From NCBI RefSeq assembly GCF_004762035.2, contig NZ_SIJK02000006.1, forward strand, positions 99,856 to 163,855: a stretch of DNA of 64,000 nt. The letters run 5' to 3'. The DNA comes from Candidatus Chloroploca mongolica (GTDB lineage: Bacteria; Chloroflexota; Chloroflexia; Chloroflexales; Chloroflexaceae). Of the stretch, positions 49,610 through 58,980 are shown in pieces. Below the pieces are notes generated by a model that was given only the letters and a program-made list of their open reading frames with translations, did not search any database and was not told where the DNA came from. Both the position numbers and the translations under genes were made by a program. Each line of letters starts with the position of its first letter. Within the stretch, counting starts at the first letter, position 1.

Positions 49610-52345
49610 TCACCCGCTCTGTCCCCTGGCGATCAGCGTAACCTGCCCGGCTGTCCCCGTCTCGCCAAAGATCCATAGTTCATTCTGGGTTGTTAGCCAT
49701 GAAACAGGCACTTTATACGCTTCTTGTGGCCCGGGTTGCCAGAAACGAGCCAGGTTGCGCCCATTGAGCCAGAGGTGCCCTTTGGCAAAGCCGTCAAGCC
49801 GTAGGCTCAAGCGTGCTGTACTCGCTGGTAACTCGCTCCGGGCAAAAGTGACACGGTAGAAAGCCGGCCCGGTTGAACTGGCTCTGGTCGGCAGATCCGG
49901 GGTCACTCCGGCGCGAAAACTCCAGCGGGCTTGCAACGGGCGTTTAATTGGATAACTCACCAGCGTCGCCTGCCAGGGGGTTCCGGCATAACCCTGCAAA
50001 AAGAGGGCCAGCACATTCGCCCCCGGGCGCAACCAGTCGGTCACGTCGTGCTTGAGAAAACCTCCGCTACGATGACGGCTAAAACGCTCGATGGCTTCAC
50101 CATTCACAAAGAGCGCCCCCGAGCTCCGATCACCAGTGATGTGCAGCAGATAGCGCCGCCCAGGTTGCACCTCAAGCGTCCGCAGCAACCAGACCGCAGG
50201 CCCGCTAAAGGCAAAATGGCGCAGATCGACTGCGTCCTGGTCGGGTCGAAATGCGCCGGGTTGCGCATGTGCCACGGCCTCACCCGCAAACTGTACCTCC
50301 TGCCAGAGCGCCGACCAACCTTGGGAGAGATCCTGCTCTTCGCCATCAAGATAGAGCGTGTCGAGCAATCCCTTGAGTTCGCCAAGCTTCAACCCATAGT
50401 TAAAGCGCCCCAGGTTGTCAACAAGCAGGCGCACGTCGTGCGGCCCGGCCTCAAGCTTCAGCGGCAGTGTATACCGTGGCCCGTGCTGACTGACCCCGAA
50501 CCAGCCGACGTCCACGCCATCAATCAGCAGCCGCGCCCGATCATGCAACCAGGGCGCAACCAGCCGCGTTTCGAGCGGCTCGTCCAATTCCAGGGTCGCC
50601 CGGTACCAGCCGTACCCATAATCGCATCCCAGGCGCTCGAGCGGTTCGGGACGGGTAAGGTTCCGCCAACCCTCATGCGTGATCATTTCGACCACGCCAA
50701 ACCGCTCGGTCGGGAGATTCAGCTGGGTCACCTGCAGAGGCGGAGGTGGCGACGGGATTTGAAGCGTACCGTCGGGCAGCAATTCGCATCGCGCCGCCGC
50801 AGCGTCGGTCACGAACATCAGGCGCAGATGACGGGCACCACAGCGAAGATCGAGCATACCCGGCGTCTCATTGATCCAGTAGTGTACCTGGATGCTATCT
50901 TTGTGTAACGAGGTCTGCAGGCCAGGGGAAGCCATTGTCAAAACGGGGGGCGCCTCACCATGCTGATCAAGCAGTTCCACCATGCCTTGCTCGCCAGGTT
51001 GCCCATAGATGATTAGCAGATCACGTTCGCGGTAGCGCCAGAAACCGAGAATGCGCCCGGTATGACACACCAAGCGCAACTGGTCGTGCAAAGGCAAATT
51101 GGCAAAGATCGGGCGGATCGTCGCTGGCTCAACCTCGACGGTCAGATGACGATCAGGATGCGCCAGAAAGACCTGATAGGTCTGCCCTTCTAGCCCGGCA
51201 TTCATCAGGAACGTAGCCTGAAAATCGCGCCACGCCTCTGGAGCGTCCGGGCTGGCGCGTACCGTCCGGTACGGCTCAGTTCCCGGCTCATTGCGCCCAT
51301 AGACGGCTGGCGGGCTCAGCACGGTCAGCCCACCCGGCACCGCATCGGCCAGGATCGGCGCCAGGCGTGCGCCCAGGCTCCCCAAAAAGAGGTGATGCCG
51401 ACGCGCCACGAGCGCCTTGGCGCGCAATTCGCCATATTCGCTCACCGGGGCATCGTAGTCATAACTGGTGGTCATAAAGACCAGATCGCCGCCGACCGTG
51501 CGCCCTCCCCACGAACCAAAATTGGTACCACCGGCCCACATCCAATGTGAAAAGCCAGCCGCACCGACAGCCGTCAACTGATGTAACGTCATATCGAGTT
51601 TCGCTGCCGTCTTGCGCGTCTGGCGACTGGTACCCCAACTATCAAACCAGCCACTCCAAAGTTCACTCACAATCATCGGATTATCCGGCCAGAGGCGCCG
51701 AGTCTGGAGGAGCTTTTCGGCAATGCCACTCCATCCATTGCGCAATTCAGGTCGTCCGGGCATCGCCCCGACACACGTATATTGCGGCACCTCGATGCCG
51801 CGCGCCGTTGCCGCTGCCGCAAGCGTCTGCTGATGAAAATCGTGGGCATAGACCCCCGACGCCCAGTGCTCATTCTCGATCTGACAGAGGATAAGCGGGC
51901 CGCCCCTGGTATACTGACGCGGAACGAGCACCTCCATCAACCGGTCAAACCAGCGTTCAACAGCTTTGAGCGCCTGCGGATCATCAACACGCAAACGTAT
52001 CCCAGGGGTCGCCGTCAACCAGGCCGGCAGGCCACCATTTTCCCATTCGGCACAAATATAGGGCCCCGGACGAACGATCACTTTGAGCCCGATCACCTGA
52101 CAAAGATCGAGGAAAGCCGCAAGATTGGCCTCATCAGCAAAATCAAAGTGACCAGGACGAGGTTCGTGGCGATTCCATGGTATGACCGTGTCAATCGTAT
52201 TCAACCCCGCCCGGCGGGCTTGGGTCAACAACGAGCGCCATTCTGCGTGAGGCCAGCGGAAATAGTGTATACAACCAGCCAGGAGATAGAAAGGTTGCCC
52301 ATCAAGCAACAGACCATCACGCCCAAGCGTTACCGCAGGTGCCAC
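49610..52345 (-). CDS. Glycoside hydrolase family 35 (beta-galactosidase-like)
   Basis: 911 residues, GTG start with GGGAG 7-11 nt upstream, no signal peptide. The GH35 TIM barrel fills residues ~8-330: FYLLAGCIHYFRWPHAEW, RPGPYICAEWENGGLPAWL, acid/base Glu in LILCQIENEHW, nucleophile Glu in MIVSELWSGWFD, and GGTNFGSW. Beta-sandwich domains follow, ending with a sugar-binding jelly roll (FAKGHLWLNGRNLARFW). First gene of the operon. Cleaves beta-galactosides or related sugars, probably oligosaccharides taken up or made by the cell. Confidence 0.92.
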   Translation of the reverse strand: MAPAVTLGRDGLLLDGQPFYLLAGCIHYFRWPHAEWRSLLTQARRAGLNTIDTVIPWNRHEPRPGHFDFADEANLAAFLDLCQVIGLKVIVRPGPYICAEWENGGLPAWLTATPGIRLRVDDPQALKAVERWFDRLMEVLVPRQYTRGGPLILCQIENEHWASGVYAHDFHQQTLAAAATARGIEVPQYTCVGAMPGRPELRNGWSGIAEKLLQTRRLWPDNPMIVSELWSGWFDSWGTSRQTRKTAAKLDMTLHQLTAVGAAGFSHWMWAGGTNFGSWGGRTVGGDLVFMTTSYDYDAPVSEYGELRAKALVARRHHLFLGSLGARLAPILADAVPGGLTVLSPPAVYGRNEPGTEPYRTVRASPDAPEAWRDFQATFLMNAGLEGQTYQVFLAHPDRHLTVEVEPATIRPIFANLPLHDQLRLVCHTGRILGFWRYRERDLLIIYGQPGEQGMVELLDQHGEAPPVLTMASPGLQTSLHKDSIQVHYWINETPGMLDLRCGARHLRLMFVTDAAAARCELLPDGTLQIPSPPPPLQVTQLNLPTERFGVVEMITHEGWRNLTRPEPLERLGCDYGYGWYRATLELDEPLETRLVAPWLHDRARLLIDGVDVGWFGVSQHGPRYTLPLKLEAGPHDVRLLVDNLGRFNYGLKLGELKGLLDTLYLDGEEQDLSQGWSALWQEVQFAGEAVAHAQPGAFRPDQDAVDLRHFAFSGPAVWLLRTLEVQPGRRYLLHITGDRSSGALFVNGEAIERFSRHRSGGFLKHDVTDWLRPGANVLALFLQGYAGTPWQATLVSYPIKRPLQARWSFRAGVTPDLPTRASSTGPAFYRVTFARSELPASTARLSLRLDGFAKGHLWLNGRNLARFWQPGPQEAYKVPVSWLTTQNELWIFGETGTAGQVTLIARGQSG

Positions 52346-52405
52346 GGCACACTCCCTTAGCTCTACTGCACCACCATTTTCTATTGTACTTCATCTTCAA
52401 TGCTC

Positions 52406-52434
52406 TTGACGATTACCAAGCAACAGACTACACT
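52406..52434 (+). promoter_or_regulatory. Promoter of the 75-residue protein gene
   Basis: TTGACG (52406-52411), 17-bp spacer, TACACT (52429-52434). A minus-strand TACAAT (52388-52383) 38 nt before the GH35 start may be the divergent -10. Confidence 0.6.
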
Positions 52435-52469
52435 ATTTACGTAGATCAACCAGGAGGAAAGGAGCCCGT

Positions 52470-52697
52470 ATGACTCCAGTCTGTTCAAATACGCAGCCAT
52501 CTCACAAGCATCTCCCTATTGCCTCCTCAGGTGATAGTGTAAGTGTCTCACCTATGGCGCTGCGTGCGTTGCTATTGTTGAGTGAGGCTGTCAGTCCTGG
52601 TGATGCGTCACTTGCGCGTCTCTCTGATGAGGATCTGGCGCTCCTCCGTATGACGCTCATGCGTCTTGGCGGTAGCGAACGCAGAAATATTGCCTGA
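52470..52697 (+). CDS. Small protein of unknown function
   Basis: 75 residues with a good promoter, a strong ribosome site (AGGAGGAAAGGAG) and a terminator, so the unit is convincing. N-terminal ~25 residues are Ser/Pro/His-rich and likely disordered; the rest forms helices (SPMALRALLLLSEAV, SDEDLALLRMTLMRLG) with leucine-rich amphipathic character. One Cys near the start. No family recognised. Confidence 0.65.
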   Translation: MTPVCSNTQPSHKHLPIASSGDSVSVSPMALRALLLLSEAVSPGDASLARLSDEDLALLRMTLMRLGGSERRNIA

Positions 52698-52723
52698 CAC
52701 CCTGCAACCACGTGTGGCGTGGA

Positions 52724-52750
52724 CAAGCGGCCAGTCTCATTGGCCGCTTG
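52724..52750. terminator. Hairpin between convergent genes
   Basis: Perfect 10-bp arms (52724-52733, 52741-52750) with loop GTCTCAT; apex GGCCA/TGGCC. Confidence 0.6.
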
Positions 52751-52770
52751 GCCGAGCCAAGCGAGATAAG

Positions 52771-53667
52771 CTACCCCACCCACTCAGGATGTCCAGGTGT
52801 CCATTGCTCAAGTTGAGGGAGTCGCCGAAACCATGCGCCCTGACGCCGAATAAAGCTGTGGGTATCATATTTTAGTCGCTCGATACAGGCTTGCAGGTCG
52901 GCCTCACCTTCGAGATACGGTTTGAACTGGATATACCCGAGGCTCGACATTGCCGGGAGGTGCCAGCCGTACCCGGCGGCAACCAGCGCCTCTACCTCCT
53001 CAACAAGGCCAGCCTCCAGCATCGCATCCACCCGTGCATCGGCCCGTGCATAGAGTTCTTGACGTGGGCGAGTAAGCCAGATGGTACGAATCTGGTACGG
53101 CGGTGGTTGCCGCGTCTGCTGGGTCGAAATTGGTTCGCCCGTCACGAGATAGACCTCGAGGGCGCGAATAATGCGGCGCACGTTGGTCGGGCCAATCTGC
53201 AGGGCGGCCATTGGATCAACTGCCGCCAACCGCTCATAGAGCTGTGCTCCGCCGTCGTGCTCGGCTTCGGCCAGCAATTCGGCCCGCAACGCGGGCTGTG
53301 GGGCCACCCTGGGGATCTGCCATCCTTCAAGCACCGCCGCGAGATACTGACCGGTTCCCCCTACGAGCAAGGGCAAGTGCCCACGTGCGACCACCTCAGC
53401 AATGCTCGCCAGCGCCAGATCCTGATACCGCGCCAGCGAGAAAGCTTCATCAGGTTCACACAGATCAATCAGGTGATGCGGCGCAGCAGCGCACTCGGCT
53501 GCCGACGGTTTCGCCGTCCCGATCTCCATCCGTCGGTAGACCTGACGTGAGTCAGCCGAGATAATTTCGCCATCCAATCTGTGCGCCAGAGCAATTGCGA
53601 GCGCTGTCTTGCCTACAGCGGTAGGCCCCACCAGTGCGATCAAGGGTGCCGTCACGCGAAACTCCAT
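52771..53667 (-). CDS. miaA: tRNA dimethylallyltransferase
   Basis: 298 residues. Adds a dimethylallyl group to N6 of A37 in tRNAs reading UNN codons. P-loop GPTAVGKT at 14-21, SADSRQVYRRMEIGTAKPS, HHLIDLCEPDEAFS, VGGTGQYLAAVLEGW, and the RRQGAWFRR motif near the C-terminus. Full length for the family. Divergent from a GNAT gene across a palindrome-containing promoter region. Confidence 0.96.
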   Translation of the reverse strand: MEFRVTAPLIALVGPTAVGKTALAIALAHRLDGEIISADSRQVYRRMEIGTAKPSAAECAAAPHHLIDLCEPDEAFSLARYQDLALASIAEVVARGHLPLLVGGTGQYLAAVLEGWQIPRVAPQPALRAELLAEAEHDGGAQLYERLAAVDPMAALQIGPTNVRRIIRALEVYLVTGEPISTQQTRQPPPYQIRTIWLTRPRQELYARADARVDAMLEAGLVEEVEALVAAGYGWHLPAMSSLGYIQFKPYLEGEADLQACIERLKYDTHSFIRRQGAWFRRLPQLEQWTPGHPEWVG

Positions 53668-53694
53668 CTTTGGTTATCCACTGGTAACGTTTGT

Positions 53695-53709
53695 ATGGTA
53701 CAATACCAT
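53695..53709. promoter_or_regulatory. Palindrome over the divergent miaA/GNAT promoters
   Basis: ATGGTA-CAA-TACCAT, perfect. On + it contains extended -10 TGGTACAAT (53696-53704) for the GNAT gene; on - it gives TGGTATTGT. It could be an operator or just paired -10 elements. Confidence 0.45.
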
Positions 53710-53805
53710 CATGACGCACTGCGGCATAAAACATCTCTCAACCAGTGCGCACAAAGTGCCGAGGCAAACATGCATGCATTGTGCCACGGCCAGGAGTAAA
53801 AAGTC

Positions 53806-54408
53806 ATGGGGACATTATTAACCTTAGAGCAACCAGATTCACGGGCCATTGTTACCCTTGAAGCTCGTGATGGCCGCCGGGTGAAGGTGCGCCACATGCG
53901 CCGCGAAGATGCTATTTTGCTCAAGCGGATGTTTTACCGTCTCTCGTCAGAGACGCGCTACCGGCGTTTTTTCGTGCCCCTTGATAAGGTTGAGGAAGAA
54001 CGGGTTGATCTTGAAGCGCACCGCCTGGCCTCGATCGATCCGACCCACGAGCGGGCCCTGATTGCCCTGGTTGAAGAGCAGGGGCGCGATGAGTGCATCG
54101 GGGTCGCCCGCTACGGTCTTCTGGATCACCGCCGTGATACCTGTGAAGCGTCGGTCGTCATCCGTGACGATTATCAAGGCTCTGGTCTGGGGGGGCAACT
54201 CTTTGATCTGCTTGTTCAGGTTGCGCTCGTCACTGGCGTGCGCCACATGATCCTGTTGACCCATGCCGATAATCTTGGCATGATTGCCCTGGTGAAACGG
54301 GTTGGGTTGCCCTTCAAGGGCCGGTATAGCGCCGGTCTCTACGAAATCGACCTCATGCTCTCGGATGCGCTGAAACCCTTTTTTCCCTTTACCTCACCCG
54401 AAGCGTGA
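53806..54408 (+). CDS. GNAT-family N-acetyltransferase
   Basis: 200 residues. N-terminal VKVRHMRREDAILLKRMFYRLS with ETRYRRFFVPL is typical of the GNAT domain found in protein-acetylating Pat/AcuA-like and GNAT-only enzymes. Acetyl-CoA loop RDDYQGSGLGGQLFDLLVQVA (motif A, Q-x-x-G-x-G) and ADNLGMIALVKRVGL (motif B) are intact. The substrate could be a protein lysine or small amine. GGAG lies 10 nt before the ATG. Confidence 0.85.
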   Translation: MGTLLTLEQPDSRAIVTLEARDGRRVKVRHMRREDAILLKRMFYRLSSETRYRRFFVPLDKVEEERVDLEAHRLASIDPTHERALIALVEEQGRDECIGVARYGLLDHRRDTCEASVVIRDDYQGSGLGGQLFDLLVQVALVTGVRHMILLTHADNLGMIALVKRVGLPFKGRYSAGLYEIDLMLSDALKPFFPFTSPEA

Positions 54409-54442
54409 TTGGCTGTGCGTCACTTCAAATGTACGTTACCCA

Positions 54443-56110
54443 CTAGTATGGCTGCCAGGGCAGGCTCAGGGTAAACCGACTCCCTTGGCCCAGGCTGCTG
54501 GTGACGGTAAGGTCGCCGTTGTGGAGCTTTGCCAGCCGCGAAGCCAGCACAAGCCCCAGTCCAATCCCACCGTAATGCCGTCTTAGGCCGCTGTCAATCT
54601 GCACAAAGGGCTGGAAGAGCCGCGGAAGATCGGCTTCGGCGATCCCGATGCCCGTATCAACGATATGAAAGAGCGCCCGACCTTGCTCGGCGTTGCCGCG
54701 TAGTTCGAGCCGCACCACGCCCCCAGCATGACTAAATTTTACGGCATTGCTCAACAGATTGATGAGCATCTGTTTGATGCGCCGATGATCCCCGTAAAGC
54801 TCGGTCATCGCTGGGTCAAGCTCAAGTTGTACCTGAACCTGCCTGGCACGTGCCGCTTCGGCAACCACACGCACACACGCAACACAGAGCTCGTACACCT
54901 CAAGCAGGCCAAACTGCAGCTCAAGCGTGCCTGCTTCAATCCGGGTCAAATCGAGCAGATCGCTGATCAAGGTCTGCAAATCGCGCCCGTTCCCCTCCAG
55001 ATCCTGGATCGCACGCTTTTGCCAGGCATTAAGCGGGCCATACAACTGTGCCCGAAGCAACTCGACCTGCCCAAGGATTCCATTTAGCGGCGTACGCAAC
55101 TCGTGGCTAAGATGAGCCAGAAATTCGTCTTTGGTGCGGTTCGCCCGATCAAGCTCTTGATTCATAATCAAGAGCTCGTCACGGCTCTGCCGTAATTGCT
55201 CAGCAGTCCGCTTGCGCTCGGTAATATTGCGTGCGATGCCTTCAATGGCAACAAGGGTGCCGTTGTCATCGCGTAGCAGCGTACTCTGAACTTCAAACCA
55301 GAGGGGTGAACCATCACAATGCTGACCGCGCAACTCGAAAGGGCCAATCAGCAACGTTGGATCAGCGATGCTCTGCGTCAGCATTGCCCGATCTTCGGGG
55401 AAGAGAATGTCGCTCACCAACAGCGGTGAGGCATAAAACTCTTCAACGCTATAGCCCGTCAGTTCCTTAATCGCCGGACTGATATAGGTAATCTGTGGTT
55501 GAGGTTGCAGATCCACGCGGTAGACAATATCAGGCGCATTCTCGGCAAGTCGCCGGTAACGTTCCTCACTCTCGCGGAGCACCTGTTCAACCTGAGTTCG
55601 TACGATGATCTCGGCTTGAAGGCGTTCATTCGCCACGCTTAATTCATGGGTACGCTCGGCAACCCGTTGTTCGAGGGTGGCATTGAGTTCGCGCAGGGCT
55701 TCTTCGGCTGCTTTGCGGGCGGTAATGTCCTCGATAATGCCCAGGACCTCAATAATCTGGCCATCAATATCATAAATCGGTGAAACCGTGACCTTGACCC
55801 AAATGATCGCGCCGTTCTTGTGATAGAGCCGACGCTCGATCGTATAGGTTCGCAGTTCACCACTCAAGAGTTTGCGGGCCAAAACGCCATCGACTTCGTT
55901 ATCATCGGGATACACAATATCGTGCAGTGTGAGCCGACTTAGTTCGTCTTTGGTGTAACCGACAATATCACAATACCGCTGATTGACGCGCATAATGGCA
56001 CCATCATAGCGGATATGGCTCATCCCGACGGCAGCCTGCTCAAAGGAAGCACGAAAACGCTCTTCACTGGCACGCAGTTCATCGAGGAGTTGTTTTTCTG
56101 AGGGCAGCAT
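54443..56110 (-). CDS. Soluble PAS-PAS sensor histidine kinase
   Basis: 555 residues, no membrane helix. PAS/PAC domains at ~12-133 and ~182-298, joined by a coiled coil (NATLEQRVAERTHELSVANE). HisKA with LSHELRTPLNG, phospho-acceptor His336. HATPase_c with N-box INLLSNAVKFSH, G1 DTGIGIA, and G2 GGIGLGLVLA. It would sense a small ligand, redox or light cue in the cytoplasm. No response regulator is adjacent. Transcribed opposite to the next region. Confidence 0.92.
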   Translation of the reverse strand: MLPSEKQLLDELRASEERFRASFEQAAVGMSHIRYDGAIMRVNQRYCDIVGYTKDELSRLTLHDIVYPDDNEVDGVLARKLLSGELRTYTIERRLYHKNGAIIWVKVTVSPIYDIDGQIIEVLGIIEDITARKAAEEALRELNATLEQRVAERTHELSVANERLQAEIIVRTQVEQVLRESEERYRRLAENAPDIVYRVDLQPQPQITYISPAIKELTGYSVEEFYASPLLVSDILFPEDRAMLTQSIADPTLLIGPFELRGQHCDGSPLWFEVQSTLLRDDNGTLVAIEGIARNITERKRTAEQLRQSRDELLIMNQELDRANRTKDEFLAHLSHELRTPLNGILGQVELLRAQLYGPLNAWQKRAIQDLEGNGRDLQTLISDLLDLTRIEAGTLELQFGLLEVYELCVACVRVVAEAARARQVQVQLELDPAMTELYGDHRRIKQMLINLLSNAVKFSHAGGVVRLELRGNAEQGRALFHIVDTGIGIAEADLPRLFQPFVQIDSGLRRHYGGIGLGLVLASRLAKLHNGDLTVTSSLGQGSRFTLSLPWQPY

Positions 56111-56207
56111 CGATAGAAACTCGCTCTATCGTTAAATAAAAGTTAAGGGATTTTCTATAGGTCAAATTATAACACGTTCTTCCTTGATCTGATTCTGACA
56201 CCCTATG

Positions 56208-56236
56208 GTGACAACTCGGCCAAGTTGTGGTATACT
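56208..56236 (+). promoter_or_regulatory. Promoter of the small-ORF region
   Basis: GTGACA (56208-56213), 17-bp spacer, extended TGG-TATACT (hexamer 56231-56236). A strong promoter without an obvious well-known gene behind it. Confidence 0.6.
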
Positions 56237-56336
56237 CCTCGGAATACAGATCTCCGATATTAATATGGATGCTATTTCCGATCCGGAAACGTTCAAGATT
56301 GTGGTGCCGTTGTTCACACTCATTGAGGTGTAGGCG

Positions 56337-56711
56337 GTGGCAAACACTTCGTTGCGGCTTGAGCAGGTACACCTGTGTTGCACCTGCGATCTCGCCGTGG
56401 GCCACGACACCACTATCAGTCAACCTGCATTGCTGACTTTGCTCCGCGAGGTTGTTGTCCAGAACTGGCGCGGTACCGCGTACCCCGGATGGGTAGTAGA
56501 CAGCCGAGGCCGCCGTCATCCTCAGTCTGGGCTCGCCAATGGCAATTGGTTCGCCTCCGACCAAGCCTCGATCCGCGTCAACGAGCAGAACGAAGCCTGT
56601 CATGCAGAAAGAAGCACCAAGGTTGTCTGGAAGATTATTTGGACAATGAGATCAATCGTTGCAAAGCCACAAACGAGATACCCCTATGAGTGTACTAGAA
56701 ATCCATGCTGA
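56337..56711 (+). CDS. Uncertain small protein
   Basis: 124 residues from GTG 56337, with GAGG 9 nt upstream and the promoter at 56208-56236. A 22-codon ORF (ATG 56264 to TAG 56334) precedes it. Residues ~1-95 (for example LREVVVQNWRGTAYPGWVVD) look protein-like; the last ~25 do not, and overlap the start of the next ORF. Third-position GC is raised, as in real genes here, but the antisense frame is open too. It may be a decayed gene. No family recognised. Confidence 0.3.
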   Translation: MANTSLRLEQVHLCCTCDLAVGHDTTISQPALLTLLREVVVQNWRGTAYPGWVVDSRGRRHPQSGLANGNWFASDQASIRVNEQNEACHAERSTKVVWKIIWTMRSIVAKPQTRYPYECTRNPC

Positions 56712-56904
56712 GAATTTCGTTAACGACGATTTCAAAGAAATGTGTGGTGAGTGGAGCTTCGGGTTTGACCGACTAGCATGCCGACCAGATAATACCCCAG
56801 CTCCGCAAGCAAGCATCTGGATTAACCCTGAGCAGTTGAAGCTGAAGATCGAGCAGATGCTCAACCAACCCTATAAAACAGCAGCTCCTCCGCAACAAGC
56901 ATGA
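56686..56904 (+). CDS. Uncertain small protein, low-GC
   Basis: 72 residues from ATG 56686 (MSVLEIHAENFVNDDFKEMC). Predicted mixed strand/helix, with a C-terminal helix (NPEQLKLKIEQMLNQ). Codon use is AT-richer than its neighbours, which hints at transfer. Only a weak GAGATA ribosome site. No family recognised. Confidence 0.4.
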   Translation: MSVLEIHAENFVNDDFKEMCGEWSFGFDRLACRPDNTPAPQASIWINPEQLKLKIEQMLNQPYKTAAPPQQA

Positions 56905-57261
56905 TCACACTAGTCTAACCCTGCTCACGTGGTCACACGAGATGCCAGGAACCACAGTTCCTTGGTTCAGAGCCGTGAACCTTATGCGCTAAGCCCCACA
57001 GGCGCTCGCGGCGCTGCGCAACAGCCTCCTGGCGCTGTGGCGGCGTGCGGGTTAGACGAATATTGCCGCTTCCGTGCGGGCGACCGCGGCTTCCGTAGGG
57101 GCCGCGCTTGCCCTGATTCGTGTCCCTCCCACTTTGACGTAGCCCTACGAAAAAGGTGCATGCTCTGCCAAAATAGACCGACGTGTGTTAGCATGAGTTG
57201 CAAAGCTCGTTCTTGATAACATAAGGCACACGCTGGCTGGAGGATACGCCCTGGCGCAAGG
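56905..57261. other. Non-coding stretch with imperfect inverted repeats
   Basis: 357 bp without a supported gene. It holds GGAACC/GGTTC (56949-56971), an imperfect CCACAGGCGC/GCGCTGTGG hairpin (56997-57045) and two GCTTCCGT copies in a GC-rich patch (57068-57110). It looks like decayed repeat material plus the leader of the kinase at 57262. Confidence 0.4.
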
Positions 57262-58956
57262 ATGATTGAGAAGAACCGTATGCAACCAGGTGAAGCCGAC
57301 ATTCTATATTCATTCTCACCACAGGCCCTCCTTGATGCCCTTTTTGCTTTTGTTGGTGTAGTGACGTTTGATGGCATCCTGATCGAAGCTAACCAGTCTG
57401 CCCTCAAGGTGGCTGGCTTGCAACCATCCGATGTCATTGGTAAGCCATTTCACGAGACCTACTGGTGGTCGTACGATCCTGACGTTCAGGCCGAACTATG
57501 CCTGGCCCTTGCGCGTGGCCAGGCTGGTGAGACCTCACGGTATGATGTGATGGTGCGGGTCGCCGACGAGCGCCTGATGATGATCGATTTTATGCTGGCC
57601 CCGCTCCGTGACGCATATGGCAATATCCGTTACCTAATTCCTTCGGCGATTGATGTCAGCGAGCGCTATAGCATCCAGCATGAACGAGAGTTTCTCCTTG
57701 CCCGCGAGCGCATTGCGCGCCAGATGGCCGAGCAAGCCGTGCGACGGGTAGAGCGTCTACAGGTGATTACCTCAGCCCTTTCTGAAGCCGTCACGCCGCT
57801 AGATGTGGCGCGTGTCGTTGTTGAAGAGGTGCGGCAGACCCTCGATGCCCACCAGGTAGCAATGTATGTTCGCAGTGCCGATGGCACGGCGCTCGAAGTC
57901 TTACATAGCACCAATGCCCCCCCCACTGGTGATTCAGCCCCTGTGCCGATCACGATGCTACTCGACACCACTCATCCGCTTGGCGAGACCTTGAAGACTG
58001 CGCTCCCAGTCTTTCTTGTTTCACAGGCCGATAGGGAGGCGCTCTATCAATCAGTTACCCTTCCACCGCCACTCGCGGCAGATGCGCACGGTCTGGCTCT
58101 GCTGCCACTGGAAGTCGAGGGCCAGGTGATGGGCGTCTGTATGGTTAGTTTTGCTGAGCCGCGTCAATTTCCCCAGGATGAACGGGCTTTTCTGTGGGCG
58201 ATCGCGGTGCAATGTGCCCAGGCGCTGCAGCGGGCCCGCCTCTATAGCACGATGCAAGAAGCCGTCACCACCCGCGACCATTTCATAGCTGTCGCTTCAC
58301 ACGACTTGCGTACCCCTCTCACCGTGATGCTCGGCCAGGCGCAGTTGCTCGACCGCCGCATGCAACACGCCCAGCTTGGTGAAGCCTTTACCCGCCCGAT
58401 TCAGGCGATTGTTCAGCAGAGTCTGCGTCTCAACCGGATGTTGACGTCGTTGCTTGATCTATCACGCATTCAGACCGGCCAATTGGTTATCGAACGCGAC
58501 TGGTTTGATCTGAGGAGGCTGGTCGAGCGGATCGTGGCCGAGGTGAGCCCGACGCTGAGTCGGCATACCCTTGAACTGCTGGCCACCCCTGATCCGCTGC
58601 CGATCTTTGCTGACGAACTGCGCATTGAAGAAGTAATTCAGAATATCATCAGCAATGCCATCAAATATAGTCCGGCAGGAGGCCCCATCCTCCTCACCCT
58701 CGAGCAGAGAGACGAACATCTTTGTGTGGCGATCAGCGATCAGGGTATTGGTATCCCTCTCGAGGCACAACAACACTTGTTTGAGCAGTTCTATCGTGCC
58801 GCCAATGTTCAGCACAGCTCGTTCACTGGTCTGGGCATTGGCCTGTACATTGTTCGCGAGATTGTGCAGCAGCACGGCGGCATGATCAGTTGTACCAGCC
58901 AGGAAGGCCAGGGGACAACCTTTACGATCTGCCTCCCACTGAGCGACCATAACTAG
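57262..58956 (+). CDS. Soluble PAS-GAF sensor histidine kinase
   Basis: 564 residues, no membrane helix. PAS at ~18-135 (FAFVGVVTFDGILIEANQSA), a coiled-coil linker, GAF at ~170-325, HisKA with VASHDLRTPLTV (His347) and HATPase_c (IISNAIKYSPAGG; DQGIGIP; GLGIGLYIVREI). ATG 57262 is used; ATG 57280 has GAGAAG closer to it. It is a second orphan soluble kinase within 3 kb, with different sensor domains from the one at 54443. Confidence 0.92.
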   Translation: MIEKNRMQPGEADILYSFSPQALLDALFAFVGVVTFDGILIEANQSALKVAGLQPSDVIGKPFHETYWWSYDPDVQAELCLALARGQAGETSRYDVMVRVADERLMMIDFMLAPLRDAYGNIRYLIPSAIDVSERYSIQHEREFLLARERIARQMAEQAVRRVERLQVITSALSEAVTPLDVARVVVEEVRQTLDAHQVAMYVRSADGTALEVLHSTNAPPTGDSAPVPITMLLDTTHPLGETLKTALPVFLVSQADREALYQSVTLPPPLAADAHGLALLPLEVEGQVMGVCMVSFAEPRQFPQDERAFLWAIAVQCAQALQRARLYSTMQEAVTTRDHFIAVASHDLRTPLTVMLGQAQLLDRRMQHAQLGEAFTRPIQAIVQQSLRLNRMLTSLLDLSRIQTGQLVIERDWFDLRRLVERIVAEVSPTLSRHTLELLATPDPLPIFADELRIEEVIQNIISNAIKYSPAGGPILLTLEQRDEHLCVAISDQGIGIPLEAQQHLFEQFYRAANVQHSSFTGLGIGLYIVREIVQQHGGMISCTSQEGQGTTFTICLPLSDHN

Positions 58957-58980
58957 GCTGTTGCCCGAGCAACGCATGCA

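Noticed and set aside
56079..56603. 174-codon minus-strand frame opposite the uncertain ORF
   Set aside because: No ribosome site or promoter on that strand, and its 3' part runs over the kinase promoter region; the plus-strand promoter favours the other strand.
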